Shown: in pieces, positions 26,001 to 35,656 of the stretch
How positions within the stretch are numbered: the stretch's first letter is position 1
Layout of the letters: the number at the start of each line of letters is the position of its first letter
NCBI GenBank assembly: GCA_963806935.1
Contig: CAWEAT010000033.1
Coordinates: 62,001-126,000 of the forward strand
Length of the DNA: 64,000 nt
Reading direction: 5' to 3'
DNA from: Roseiarcus sp963806935
GTDB taxonomy: Bacteria; Pseudomonadota; Alphaproteobacteria; Rhizobiales; Beijerinckiaceae
Program-made: the position numbers and the translations under genes
The notes under the pieces: generated by a model
Databases searched by the model: none
What the model was told of the DNA's origin: nothing
The model's input: the letters and a program-made list of their open reading frames with translations, nothing else

Positions 26001-26804
26001 TCAGCTCACCGTCTCGGCGCTGTAGCGCGCGATGAGACCGGTGCGGATCACCGAGCGATAGACGGCGAAGAAGAAGAGGCACGCGAGGACCAGGTAGACG
26101 AGGGCCAGCCCGCCGCCGATCGCCAGTTGGTCCCAGGGCGGAGGATTTCCGGCGACCACCGCGCGCATGCCCTCGAACACGTAGGACGGCGGCAGGACCA
26201 TCGCCACCGCCTGCATCCAGAGAGGCAGGACCGCGATCGGATAGAAGACGCCGGCGAACGGCGAGATCAGCATCGGGATCGGCCAGATCAGCCACTCGGA
26301 GGCCGGCCCCAGTCTCAGCACCAGGGCCGAAGCAGCAACGCCAAGCGCGATCCCGGTCACAAACAGCACCATCAGGAACGGCGCCAGCGCAACCCCGTAG
26401 GCGAAAAACGACAGCCCGAACGCGATTTGCGCCAGCGCCAGCATGGCGACGAGACTCAGCAGACTTGTGCTCACGGCGACGACCAGCAGCCCCGCAAGAT
26501 ATTCCGACACCCGAAGCGGGGTGGCGAAAAAATTGAGGAAGTTTCGCGTCCACACATCCTCGAACAGCGCCATGGAGATTTGCTGCATCACCCGGGTCAG
26601 GAAGTCCCACAGCAGAACGGCGCCCAGCAGCGCCGGCACGAAGTTGAAATCGGCGCGCGAGACCGAGTTGAGGTAGCGGGTGAGAAAGCCCCAGAGCACG
26701 ATATCGACGGCGACGAAGACGAAGATGGGAAACACCCGCTGCGGGCTGCCGCGATAGAGGTAGAACATCCGCAGCACGATCGCGCCGACACGCGAGCGAT
26801 TCAC
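26001..26804 (-). CDS. ABC-2 type transporter permease
   Basis: This 267-residue membrane protein has six predicted spans and the ABC-2 fold (NodJ/DrrB-like). Examples are VFPIFVFVAVDIVLWGFLTR, LLWDFLTRVMQQISMALFED and PIPMLISPFAGVFYPIAVLP. The last is the conserved Pro-Gly-like re-entrant region of the family. It begins with a GTG that overlaps the ATPase stop by four bases, so the pair is a coupled exporter operon. Substrate unknown. Confidence 0.87.
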   Translation of the reverse strand: MNRSRVGAIVLRMFYLYRGSPQRVFPIFVFVAVDIVLWGFLTRYLNSVSRADFNFVPALLGAVLLWDFLTRVMQQISMALFEDVWTRNFLNFFATPLRVSEYLAGLLVVAVSTSLLSLVAMLALAQIAFGLSFFAYGVALAPFLMVLFVTGIALGVAASALVLRLGPASEWLIWPIPMLISPFAGVFYPIAVLPLWMQAVAMVLPPSYVFEGMRAVVAGNPPPWDQLAIGGGLALVYLVLACLFFFAVYRSVIRTGLIARYSAETVS

Positions 26805-27559
26805 CTTGCCCCTCCTGCCTGCAACGCCTCTTGCGCCACATTGACGAACAGGTCGTCGAGGCTCGCCGCGCCATGTTCCTCGGGCAGCGTCTTCGGATCG
26901 CCTTCAAGCACGATCCGGCCGTGCGACAGGAACAGCACCCGGTCGCAGACCGCCTGGACCTCGTACATGTTGTGGCTCGTCCACAGGACCCCGCAATGTC
27001 CGCTGTCGACGAATTTGGCGATCCCGGCGCGAATGTCGCGCGCGCTCGAGGGATCGATCGAGGCGGTCGGCTCGTCGAGCAGCAAGAGCCGAGGGCGGTT
27101 CAGCATCGCCTTGGCGAGGCTGAGCCGCGTCTGCTCGCCCGACGACAAGAGCCCCGCCTTGGTCCCCCGGTAGCGGAGGAGGTCATAGGCCGCGAGCAGC
27201 CGCTCGATTCGCTCGGAGAGGTTGCTCACCGCGTAGAGCATGCCGAACACCCGCAGGTTCTGTTCAACGGTGAGATTGCCGGGCAGCGGCGCATAGACGG
27301 CGGCGAAGTTGGTGCTCGAGAGCGCCCGGCTGCGATCTTGGGCGAGGTCGACGCCCTCGATCTCAATCCGCCCGGCGCTCGGCTCGAGGACGCCGAGGAT
27401 CATGTTGATCGTCGTCGTCTTGCCGGCGCCGTTCGGACCCACCAGCCCGACGATCTCGCCCGGCGCCACGTGGAAGCTGATGGCGTCGACCGCCCGCAAG
27501 TCGCCGAACGACTTGGCGATCCGTTCGACGGAAAGCACGGGTGGCGAAGGCGAATCCAT
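26801..27559 (-). CDS. ABC-2 type exporter ATP-binding protein
   Basis: This 252-residue ATPase drives the exporter encoded by the overlapping downstream gene. Walker A is GLVGPNGAGKTTTINMILG, the signature is LLSSGEQTRLSLAKAML (a SSGEQ variant of LSGGQ), Walker B is LLLLDEPTASIDP, and the H-loop is VLWTSHNMYEV. The start is ATG 27559. The SSGEQ signature is seen in the NodI/DrrA-like group. Confidence 0.88.
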   Translation of the reverse strand: MDSPSPPVLSVERIAKSFGDLRAVDAISFHVAPGEIVGLVGPNGAGKTTTINMILGVLEPSAGRIEIEGVDLAQDRSRALSSTNFAAVYAPLPGNLTVEQNLRVFGMLYAVSNLSERIERLLAAYDLLRYRGTKAGLLSSGEQTRLSLAKAMLNRPRLLLLDEPTASIDPSSARDIRAGIAKFVDSGHCGVLWTSHNMYEVQAVCDRVLFLSHGRIVLEGDPKTLPEEHGAASLDDLFVNVAQEALQAGGAR

Positions 27560-27610
27560 TGGCCCGTCGTATCCGCCGGGCTCACGGGCGCGTCAAGCTG
27601 GCCGCGGCTC

Positions 27611-28616
27611 TCAGGGCTGTCCGGTTCCCCCGGACGAGCCATAGACCTGGCCGGTCGCGTAGCTCGCGTCCTCGAGGGCGAGCTGAACGTAGATCGAGCC
27701 GAGTTCGGCGGGCTGTCCGGGCCGGCCGAGCGAAGTCTGCCCGCCAAACTTCTCGAGCTTCTCCATGCTGGCGCCGCCGCTGACCTGCAACGGGGTCCAG
27801 ATCGGGCCGGGCGCAACCGCGTTGACGCGAATGCCCTTCGAAGCGAGCTGCTTGGCCAGCGATTTCACGTAATTCATGGTCGCAGCCTTGGTCTGCGCAT
27901 AGTCGTATAGGTCGGGCGACGGGTCATAAGCCTGTTCCGAGGCCGTCGCGATGATCGTCGAGCCGGGCCGCAGATGCGGGAGCGCGGCCTTGATGATCCA
28001 GAACGGCGCATAGATGTTGGTCTTCATCGTCGCGTCGAAATCCTCGGTCGAGACATCGAGGATCGACGCCCGAGCTTGTTGGCGCCCCGCATTGCTGACC
28101 AGGATGTCGAGGCCGCCGAGACCGCGCACCGCCTCGTCGACAAGATGCTTGCAAAACGCCTCGTCGCGGATATCGCCTGGAATTCGAGAGCCCGAGCCGC
28201 TCCTCGGCTTTGATGAGGTCGATGACTTCCCGGGCGTCGGGTTCCTCCTCCGGCAAATGGTTGATCGCCACGTCGGCGCCCTCGCGCGCGAACGCGATGG
28301 CCGCGGCGCGCCCCATGCCGGAATCCCCGCCTGTCACCAACGCCTTCCGCCCGGCGAGCCGCCCGGACCCTCGATAGGAGGTTTCGCCGTGGTCCGGCCG
28401 CGGGTCCATTTTGCCCGCGAGCCCCGGCCAGGGCTGTGACTGCCGGTGGAATGGCGGCTTTGGATACTTGCTGGTCGGGTCCTGCAGGACGACCGAAGCG
28501 GCCGCCTGCTTCGAACTCTGCGCGAATGCCGGAGACGCCGCGGCGGCCGCCAGCCCGATACCGCCAGAACTCACGATCTGCCGGCGTGAGAAGGGAAAGC
28601 GTTCACCTGTTGACAT
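27611..28616 (-). pseudogene. Tat-exported short-chain dehydrogenase (YghA-like), frameshifted
   Basis: The N-terminus carries a twin-arginine signal (FPFSRRQIVSSGGIGLAAAA), so the enzyme would be exported folded with its cofactor. The SDR core follows: ALVTGGDSGMGRAAAIAFAR and VAINHLPEEEPDAREV, then in another frame IPGDIRDEA, DILVSNAGRQQ, YDYAQTKAATMNYVKSLAKQ and VAPGPIWTPLQ. The order matches YghA/YhdF-type aldehyde reductases. The frame changes near 28184-28210, between LIKAE and IPGDIRD. A one-base correction restores about 335 residues. A GGAGG site precedes ATG 28616. It may be a sequence error rather than decay. Confidence 0.82.
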
Positions 28617-28711
28617 GTGCGACCTCCGGGATTGTGCGGAGGAACGCGTCTCCCTTGCCGTTTGTTGCCGTCACGGCATCTGTTTTGCGGTCGCCTCAGA
28701 TGCGATCGATC

Positions 28712-29929
28712 TCAACCGGCCGCGGCGGCGCTCAAGTCGAGCGTAAACAATTCCTGGGGCCTGCCGACCCCACGCAACGCGAACCGTCCGACGGAAGCGA
28801 AGGCCCGGCCGTTGCCGGCGGCGGAGGCCGCGAACGCCGACGAGATAAGGACCGGCTGGTCGACGGACCGGCACATGGCCGCGATCCGGCTCACTTCGTT
28901 GACCGCCGGCCCGACGACGGTGAAATCGAGCCGTTCCTTGCTGCCGATGTTGCCGTAGAAGACCTCGCCGAGATGGAGCCCAAGGTACATTTCGGTTGCC
29001 GGCAGGCCCATTTCGAGCCGCCGCACGTTGAGCGCGGCCACGGCCTCGTGCGCCGCTCCCGCGGCGTCGAGCGCGGCGGCGCAGGCTTTGGCCCGTTCCT
29101 CGGCCGGGAATATGGCGAGCACGCCGTCGCCGATCAGCTTGAGGACGTCGCCCTCATGTTCGTGGATCGAAGAGACGACGGCGTCGGCGTAATCATTGAG
29201 GAGCGGGATGATCTCCTCCGGCGGCGACGTTTCGGAGATGCGCGTATAATTACGCAGATCGCTGAACCAGAGCACGGTCTTGATCCGGTCAGCCACGCCG
29301 CGCTCGATGCGACCCCTCAACACCCGGCGGCCGGCATCCCTCCCGAGATAGGTTTCGACAAGGGTCGACGCGATGCGGCCTAGAGAGGCGGATTTGATGG
29401 CGAGCCCAAGAAAAGGCGTGAGCCGCTTGAGCGCGCCGATCTCGTCGTCGGTGAAACCGTCGGCTCGATCCGTCATCCAAAAGGAATACACGCAATCCAT
29501 TTCGCCGATCGCGCCGTCCTCGGCGAAGCGGTTGATGATCGCGACATAGTCTGTGCACTTCGCTTCGCGAAACTCAGCGAAGGAAGGAAATTCCGCTTCG
29601 GTCTCTGCGGTCACACGCAAGCGCAGCAGCGATTCGCCGCTCGTCAGGAGCCGGTAAAGAGGGCTCGTCCGCCAGCGTTCCGCCGCCTCCCCCTCAGCGG
29701 TTCGCCCGTACTCGGTGAGTGTCGCCTCCGGTTTTTCCTTCTCCCAGCGAAAGGCGCGCCCCTCGTGGATGGGGTGGAGCGTATCGATCAGGACCATTGC
29801 GCGCGCGAGCGGGAGGCCGCCGGCGACCGCCCGATTGCAGAAGCCCTCGACCAGGGCGGTTTCCGTCCGTCCTTCAAGTCCCGCCTTTGCGAGCCACGAC
29901 GCAAGCTTGGCGATCTCGGCTTCGGTCAT
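28712..29929 (-). CDS. Class III adenylate/guanylate cyclase
   Basis: This soluble 405-residue enzyme makes cAMP or cGMP. An N-terminal region of about 200 residues has no named domain but contains RAMVLIDTLHPIHEGRAFRW and SFWMTDRADGFTDDE, as in a common rhizobial cyclase subgroup. The catalytic domain starts at VLWFSDLRNYTRISE, with the first metal Asp. GDVLKLIGDGVLAIFPAEE holds the second, and FTVVGPAVNEVSRI has the Asn/Arg transition-state pair. ATG 29929 is chosen over the TTG two codons before it. It diverges from the peroxiredoxin gene. Confidence 0.87.
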   Translation of the reverse strand: MTEAEIAKLASWLAKAGLEGRTETALVEGFCNRAVAGGLPLARAMVLIDTLHPIHEGRAFRWEKEKPEATLTEYGRTAEGEAAERWRTSPLYRLLTSGESLLRLRVTAETEAEFPSFAEFREAKCTDYVAIINRFAEDGAIGEMDCVYSFWMTDRADGFTDDEIGALKRLTPFLGLAIKSASLGRIASTLVETYLGRDAGRRVLRGRIERGVADRIKTVLWFSDLRNYTRISETSPPEEIIPLLNDYADAVVSSIHEHEGDVLKLIGDGVLAIFPAEERAKACAAALDAAGAAHEAVAALNVRRLEMGLPATEMYLGLHLGEVFYGNIGSKERLDFTVVGPAVNEVSRIAAMCRSVDQPVLISSAFAASAAGNGRAFASVGRFALRGVGRPQELFTLDLSAAAAG

Positions 29930-30111
29930 GGCCAATCATAGCCGTGGGCGGCTATCAGGCCAACGCCCACATCCGCAGCTTGCGGCTGTGCTTCGGACAA
30001 CGTAACAGTCCCCGCGCGGCGGCCGGCGACGGGGCTGGGAATGGCCCGGGGGTTGTGGTAAACCGCTAATTATATCACTTTAGTGGACTAAGCGCGCCAA
30101 GGGAGAAATCC

Positions 30112-30771
30112 ATGTCTCTTCGCATCAACGACACCGCCCCCAACTTCACGGCTGACACCACGCATGGACCGATCGATTTCCATCAGTGGATCGGCGACAA
30201 GTGGGCGATCCTGTTTTCCCATCCCAAGGATTTCACTCCCGTCTGCACCACCGAGCTCGGCTACATGGCCAAGATCGAGCCCGAGTTCACCAAACGCAAC
30301 GCCAAGCTGATCGGGCTCAGCGTCGACCCGGTCGACAGCCATGGCCGCTGGCTCGCCGACATCGAGGAGACGCAAGGGGCGAAGGTCAACTACCCGATCA
30401 TCGCCGACCACGACCTCAAGGTCGCCAAGCTTTACAACATGCTGCCGGCCGAGGAGCCGGGCACCTCGGAGGGCCGCACGGCGGCGACCAACCAGACGGT
30501 GCGCTCAGTGTTCGTCGTCGGCCCCGACAAGAAGGTCAAGCTCACTCTGACCTACCCGATGAGCACGGGGCGCAACTTCGACGAGATTCTGCGGGTGATC
30601 GATTCGATGCAGCTCACCGCCAAGCACAAGGTCGCGACCCCCGTGAACTGGAAGCACGGCGACGACGTCATCATCGCGGGCTCGGTCAACGACGACGACG
30701 CCAAGAAACTGTTCCCGGCCGGATGGAAGTCGCCGAAGCCCTATATCCGGATCGTCAAGCAGCCGGTCTGA
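30112..30771 (+). CDS. 1-Cys peroxiredoxin (Prx6 family)
   Basis: This 219-residue cytoplasmic peroxidase reduces hydrogen and organic peroxides. The peroxidatic Cys45 lies in FTPVCTTELG. Other landmarks are GLSVDPVDSHGRWLADIEE, NYPIIADHDLKVAKLYNMLP and the C-terminal extension HKVATPVNWKHGDDVIIAG, all typical of Prx6. An AAGGGAG site precedes ATG 30112. The AT-rich stretch 30065-30095 upstream should hold the promoter. No resolving Cys is seen. Confidence 0.92.
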   Translation: MSLRINDTAPNFTADTTHGPIDFHQWIGDKWAILFSHPKDFTPVCTTELGYMAKIEPEFTKRNAKLIGLSVDPVDSHGRWLADIEETQGAKVNYPIIADHDLKVAKLYNMLPAEEPGTSEGRTAATNQTVRSVFVVGPDKKVKLTLTYPMSTGRNFDEILRVIDSMQLTAKHKVATPVNWKHGDDVIIAGSVNDDDAKKLFPAGWKSPKPYIRIVKQPV

Positions 30772-30796
30772 TCGTTCTTTGCAACGCGCTTGAAGG

Positions 30797-30820
30797 GGCC
30801 CCGCTTCAATCCGCGGGGCC
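30797..30820. terminator. Hairpin after the peroxiredoxin gene
   Basis: A perfect 8-bp stem (GGCCCCGC at 30797-30804, loop TTCAATCC, GCGGGGCC at 30813-30820) lies 25 bases after the peroxiredoxin stop. No clear T-run follows. It ends just before the GGGAG ribosome site of the next gene, so it may act as a weak terminator or fold near that site. Confidence 0.45.
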
Positions 30821-30828
30821 GGGAGACC

Positions 30829-31527
30829 GTGAACGTGCGAGCGCCGCTGCTTGTGGGGATTTACCTGTCCGCGCTGGGCGTGGCGCAGGCCGGGCAGTCC
30901 GGGACATTCGAAGCCAGTATCGACGCGCTCACGCCTGTTCAAAGAGAGAAGATGATCGGCCGATCCTGGCATGAGGGTTGCCCGGCGCCGCTCGATGATC
31001 TCGTATCCATCCGCCTCGACTACATTGGCTTTGACGACGCGGCGCATGACGGCGTGCTTGTCGCGCACCGCAGGCTGGCGAATGAGATCGTTGAGATTTT
31101 CAGCGAGCTGTTCGCCGCCGGATTCAAGATTGAACGCATGCAGCCATATGAGGATTTCCCGGTCGGGGAATACGCGGCAAGCAACGACACGGTCGGCTTC
31201 TATTGTCGTCCGGCCCAGGACGATCCCAAGGTTTTCAGCTCGCACGCCTACGGCATATCGGTCGACATCAACCCGATGACCAATCCGTACCACGATCCGA
31301 AGAGGCTGGTGGCCGGCCGGCTCAGATGGGGAGCGCAACCGTTCGGCGCCGGGCTTCTCAACGCCGACTCCGAAGCCGTCAAGATCTTCATGCGGCGCGG
31401 TTGGATTTGGGGAGGCCTGCTCAATCCGCCCGACTACATGCATTTCGGCAAGATCACCGTCGGCGACGAAGGCAATCCTTTGCAGCGCCCTGTCTGGGCA
31501 AGTCGGTTGGAGCCTGCGCCCAAGTGA
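30829..31527 (+). CDS. Exported M15-family D-Ala-D-Ala carboxypeptidase-like protein
   Basis: This 232-residue zinc peptidase probably trims peptidoglycan peptides in the periplasm. It has a signal peptide (NVRAPLLVGIYLSALGVAQA) and the M15 zinc ligands in SSHAYGISVDINP (His and Asp) and NPPDYMHFGK (His), with RRGWIWGGLL between them. I chose GTG 30829 because GGGAG lies just upstream and it gives a clean signal peptide. A TTG at 30790 would add a charged lead that overlaps the hairpin. Confidence 0.82.
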   Translation: MNVRAPLLVGIYLSALGVAQAGQSGTFEASIDALTPVQREKMIGRSWHEGCPAPLDDLVSIRLDYIGFDDAAHDGVLVAHRRLANEIVEIFSELFAAGFKIERMQPYEDFPVGEYAASNDTVGFYCRPAQDDPKVFSSHAYGISVDINPMTNPYHDPKRLVAGRLRWGAQPFGAGLLNADSEAVKIFMRRGWIWGGLLNPPDYMHFGKITVGDEGNPLQRPVWASRLEPAPK

Positions 31528-31636
31528 ATCGCGTTGAGGCGACGCGCTTGCCCGCGTTGTTGGGCGGTCGACCGGGGAGCGCCGCGGGCGTAAGACGTCG
31601 TGAGCGGTGTCTGCCGATAGAAACGGGGAGTGAGCG

Positions 31637-32906
31637 ATGCGAGTCGGGTTGTTCTTCGCTCTGGCGCTTTCCGGCGCTGTCCAGTTTGGCTCTTCGCCCG
31701 CCCTGGCCGACGAGGCGGCGCTCACCCCGCAACTGCAGCAGCTCGTCGAAGGCTATGTCAGGGATCGCGCCTCAATCGAAGGCCTCTCCGGCGCCGCACT
31801 GCAGGTGGACCGCGGCGCGGGTCATCCGATCGTCGCGGTCTTCGCCGGCGACGACGGCCTCAGCGACAAGAAGCCGATCGGCCCGGACACGCTGTTTCAG
31901 ATCGGCAGCAACACCAAGGCGTTTACCGCGGCGCTGATCCTCAAACTGGAAGCGGCCGGAAAGCTCAGGCTCGACGACACGATCGGCCGGTGGCTGCCGC
32001 AGTATGCCGGCGTGGCGGGATGTGACCATCCGCTCGCTCCTCAACATGACGAGCCCGATCCCAAACTATTCGGAGACGGTCGAGATCGGGGAGATCGAGG
32101 TCGCCGACATTCATCACCAGTTCAGCGACAAGGATCTGATCGGCTTCGTCGATCCGGGCAATGGCCACAGTTTTCCGCCGGCCGCCGGATGGTTCTACTC
32201 CAACACCAACTACATCCTTGCGGGCCTCATCATCGAGGCCGCCTCTGGCCTCTCGTATGAACAGGCGCTGACGACGATGATCCTCGAGCCGCTCGGGCTC
32301 AAGGACACGTTCTATCCCGACGGCCCGCATCCGGGGCCTGCGGCGCTGGGATCCCAGATAGCGCGCGTGCCTCGCGCCCTCTACATGTTGCAGGATTGCC
32401 TCGACTATCAGCCAAAGCCATGCAGCGTTTCGACGCTCGCGCCGCTGATCGGCAAAGACGTGCGGACGCAAAACATGTCGTGGGCGGGCGCCGCGGGAGC
32501 GATGGTCTCGACGCCCCACGATCTCGCCCTATGGATTCGCGCCCTGTTCGAGAAGCGGGTCATTCCCGAGACGCAGCTCGGCGAGATGACGCAGCTCGTG
32601 TCGCAGAAGTCCGGCTTGCCCCTGAGCGCGGCGACCCCCGAAGACCCGAGGGCCTTCGGCCTTGCTCTGGGCCGATTCGATGTGAAGGACCTAGGCGGCG
32701 CCTTCTGGTTCTATGAGGGAGAGACGCTCGGCTTCAGGGCGATCTTCGCCTATTGGCCGCAATACGACCTCCTCATCACGGCCGTCGCCAATAGCCAGGC
32801 GCCGAACGGCGAGGACCGTCTGGGACCGACCCTTGTCAATGGCGCGTTCGCAGTCCTGAGCCAGGCTCATCTGATCGCCGCGCCCTCGAAACCACCCGCG
32901 AATTGA
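31637..32906 (+). pseudogene. Beta-lactamase/esterase-like serine hydrolase, frameshifted
   Basis: This is an exported member of the serine beta-lactamase/class C PBP group. It has a signal peptide (MRVGLFFALALSGAVQFGSS, cleavage near ALA-DE), a catalytic SxxK motif in QIGSNTKAFTAA and the Tyr motif in GWFYSNTNYILAGLIIE. The frame breaks at WLPQY: the sequence carries an extra G at 32006, and removing it gives WLPQYPAWRDVTIRSLLNMT, which is the family's usual text. Repaired length is about 422 residues. It follows the M15 gene by about 110 bp. The extra base is probably an error; a true pseudogene is possible. Confidence 0.82.
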
Positions 32907-32948
32907 TGTAAGATCGCCGGTGCATGGCTCGCGCACGGAGAGGCGCCG

Positions 32949-33978
32949 ATGATCTTCCGGCAATTGTTCGACAGCATCTCGAGCACTTATAGCTACGTGC
33001 TCGCGAGCCGCCGCGGCGGCGAAGCGCTGATCATCGATCCCGTGCTCGAGAAGGTCGACCGCTATCTGAAGCTGATGGAGGAGCTCGATCTCAGGCTGGT
33101 GAAGGCGGTCGACACCCATCTCCACGCCGACCACATCACCGGCCTCGGCGCGCTGCGCGACCGCACGCACTGCGTGACGGTGATGGGCGAAGAGAGCAAT
33201 GTCGACGTGGTGTCGATGCGGATCGCCGACGGCGACAAGCTCACCGTCGAGGGCTTGAGCCTCGACGTGCTCTACACGCCCGGCCACACCGACGATTCCT
33301 ACAGCTTCCATTTCGGCGACCGCGTCTTCACCGGCGACACGCTGCTCATCCGCGGCACCGGCCGCACCGACTTCCAGAACGGCGATTCCGCGCGCCCAGT
33401 ACGAGAGTCTGCAGCGGCTGCTGCGGCTCCCCGAGGAGACGCTGGTCTTTCCCGCCCACGACTACAAGGGCGACACCGTCAGCACCATCGGCGAGGAGAA
33501 GCGCTTCAATCCGCGGCTCAAGGTTCGCGACGTCGACGAATACGCGGCTCTGATGGCGAGCCTCAACCTGCCGAACCCGAAGATGATGGACGTCGCCGTG
33601 CCCGCCAACATCCATCAGGGGCTGCATCAGCAGGATGTGGCGCGCAAGGGCTGGGCCTTTTCGGCCGCCGAGGCGAAGGCGCTCGTCGGGCGACCGGACA
33701 TCGCGCTGATCGATCTGCGCGAGAAATCGGAACGCGACCGGACCGGCGCCATTCCGGGATCGCTGCATGCGCCTTACGCCGAGCTCATGGACAACATCGG
33801 CGAGGGCGGCCTCATCCATGAGCTGGCGCGATCGGGCAAGGCGATCGTCTTCTACTGCGCCTTCGGCGAACGCTCGGCGATGGCGGTGCAGGCCGCCCAG
33901 GACCAGGGCCTCGCCTCCGCCCGCCACATCGAGGGCGGCATCGCGGCCTGGACGAAAGCCGGCGGCGCGACGCGTTGA
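32949..33978 (+). pseudogene. Persulfide dioxygenase-like metallo-beta-lactamase fused to rhodanese, frameshifted
   Basis: The N-terminal half is an ETHE1/persulfide dioxygenase-type MBL fold with THLHADHITGLGALRD and YTPGHTDDSYSFHFGD, then DTLLIRGTGRTDFQ and (next frame) VFPAHDYKGDTVSTIGEEK. The C-terminal half is a rhodanese domain: IDLREKSERDRTGAIPGS and the active Cys in VFYCAFGERSAM. It should oxidise glutathione persulfide to sulfite and pass sulfur. An extra G at 33390 breaks the frame; removing it restores GDSRAQYESL and one protein of about 342 residues. GGAGAGG precedes the start. Confidence 0.85.
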
Positions 33979-34016
33979 CCTTGCCGAACGGTTGCGGCGT
34001 CAAGAGGGCCGCCCCG

Positions 34017-35606
34017 CTACTCGCGCCGCAGTTTGCAAATCCTGACTGGCTCTATGTTGGTCATCAGCGCATCGCATTCGCCACGCGCGAGCCTGAGGCT
34101 GGCCAGCGCGGCGTCGGCCGCGCCCGGGGAATCGTGGGGATCGTCGACGCCCCACAATGGACCCTGATGATCCCTGACGGCCGCCGCGATGACGCCCCAC
34201 AGCCTGCCTTGGCTGCCGGGATGGACGAGATTGTTATTGACGCCGATCGCGCGCACGGAACTCGGCATCGAAGGCACGAGGAAGCCGTAGGGCTGGGGAT
34301 CGAGAAAGAGCACCATCGCGTTCTGCTCGAGGGGCGGCAGTTGAACGGAGAGCGCCTGAGAGCCGGGCGGGACGCGGGGCCAGTCCGGAAGGAGCGTCGT
34401 TCGCAACGCGCCGACGAAGACCAGCGCGAACAGGGTCGACAGCATCCAGGGCCGGCCGCGCGCCCCAGGCAGGATCGGCAGAGCCGCCAGAACCAGAACT
34501 CCGCTCATGGCCTCCTGAATGGGGAGATAACGATAGATCGACCAGACTTTCTCCCATAGCGCGTAGGACGCGAGGAACACGATCGCCAGCGAAAACGAGA
34601 GGGATTCGAAGCTCCCGATCGGCGCCGCCCTCCCCCTGCGCAGCGACCGCCAGACGAAAGCGAGAATGATGATGAGTGCGCTCACGCAGCCGAATAGGAT
34701 TTGCGGGTCGCGCATCGGCAATTCGCTGACATCGATCGAGGGATGGAGGGCCCAGCGCGCCGGATAGAGGAGCGCCGCGGCGGCCGTCTTCGGCAAGAAC
34801 CGGTCATCGGTCCATCTCCCCAAGTCAACGAGATCCGATTTGAAGACTTTGTTCATGATCGGGAAGATCGGGTTCCCGTACGCCCTGAAATTGCCCCACA
34901 GCCAGGCGCCGTCGAGGGCGGCGAAAACGACGAGGCCCCCGGCGCCGAACGCGATCGCCTCTATCAGCGCCGATCTCTTGCCGATCGCCAATCGGATGGC
35001 GATCGCCGCGAGCATGCCGATGAAGAGCGGCGCCTGAGTGAGCTTGAGGCCGACCGAAACGCCGGCGAGGCCGCCAAGGGCAAGCGCGGTCCAGACCGTA
35101 TTGCGCTGGGCGCGCTCGAGATGAAGCCATAGCGCGAGCGCGATCAGAGCCGCGAGACCCGGAAGCACATCCGATTGTGTCGTCGCAAGGGTCGCCAAGG
35201 TCGCGACGCCGGTGAAGCCCAGGACGGTCGCCCCCAGACTTACCGCGAGGGGCCACCGATAGCCGGGCGCCGCGAACATGCGGGCGGTGTAGAAAATCGC
35301 CAGCGCTGCGAGCGAGTACGGTATCGACAGCAGAAGATTTATGAGAACCGGCCGATCGTTCAATAAGCTGAAGATGGAATAATAGACGATGTCGGGACCG
35401 TAAAAGAACGTCGTCTGCTGCTGCGCCGGAAATATGTCGAGCGCCCTGCGGTCGTGAAAGACGGCGAAGCCGTTGTAAAAATGATAGTTCGCAAAATCAA
35501 ACGTGGCGTCGGTCGTCAGCAAGGACGCGCGAATTGCGAATGCGATGAGGAACAGGAGTCCCCACACGAACGGTCGATCGAGCGACTTGAGGGAACCCCT
35601 GTTCAC
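34017..35606 (-). CDS. Polytopic membrane protein, GT-C glycosyltransferase-like
   Basis: This 529-residue protein has about ten membrane spans (for example PFVWGLLFLIAFAIRASLL, INLLLSIPYSLAALAIFYTA and VSALIIILAFVW). An Asp/His-rich first loop (TTDATFDFANYHFYNGFAVF) and a C-terminal soluble part give an architecture like GT-C membrane glycosyltransferases. I cannot place it in a named family. It starts with GTG 35606 and follows a second membrane protein of similar type after 50 bp. Together they may act on surface polysaccharide or lipid-linked sugars; this is inferred. Confidence 0.65.
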   Translation of the reverse strand: MNRGSLKSLDRPFVWGLLFLIAFAIRASLLTTDATFDFANYHFYNGFAVFHDRRALDIFPAQQQTTFFYGPDIVYYSIFSLLNDRPVLINLLLSIPYSLAALAIFYTARMFAAPGYRWPLAVSLGATVLGFTGVATLATLATTQSDVLPGLAALIALALWLHLERAQRNTVWTALALGGLAGVSVGLKLTQAPLFIGMLAAIAIRLAIGKRSALIEAIAFGAGGLVVFAALDGAWLWGNFRAYGNPIFPIMNKVFKSDLVDLGRWTDDRFLPKTAAAALLYPARWALHPSIDVSELPMRDPQILFGCVSALIIILAFVWRSLRRGRAAPIGSFESLSFSLAIVFLASYALWEKVWSIYRYLPIQEAMSGVLVLAALPILPGARGRPWMLSTLFALVFVGALRTTLLPDWPRVPPGSQALSVQLPPLEQNAMVLFLDPQPYGFLVPSMPSSVRAIGVNNNLVHPGSQGRLWGVIAAAVRDHQGPLWGVDDPHDSPGAADAALASLRLARGECDALMTNIEPVRICKLRRE

Positions 35607-35656
35607 GCGCGCAGCGCCGCCTGTGGCTCTGGTGAAAATTCGGTTCGACTCGCGGC

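Noticed and set aside
22120..30095. Shared GTGGACTAA upstream of both the antitoxin and peroxiredoxin genes as a common operator
   Set aside because: The match is nine bases, the surroundings differ, and two copies alone are not good evidence for a shared regulator.
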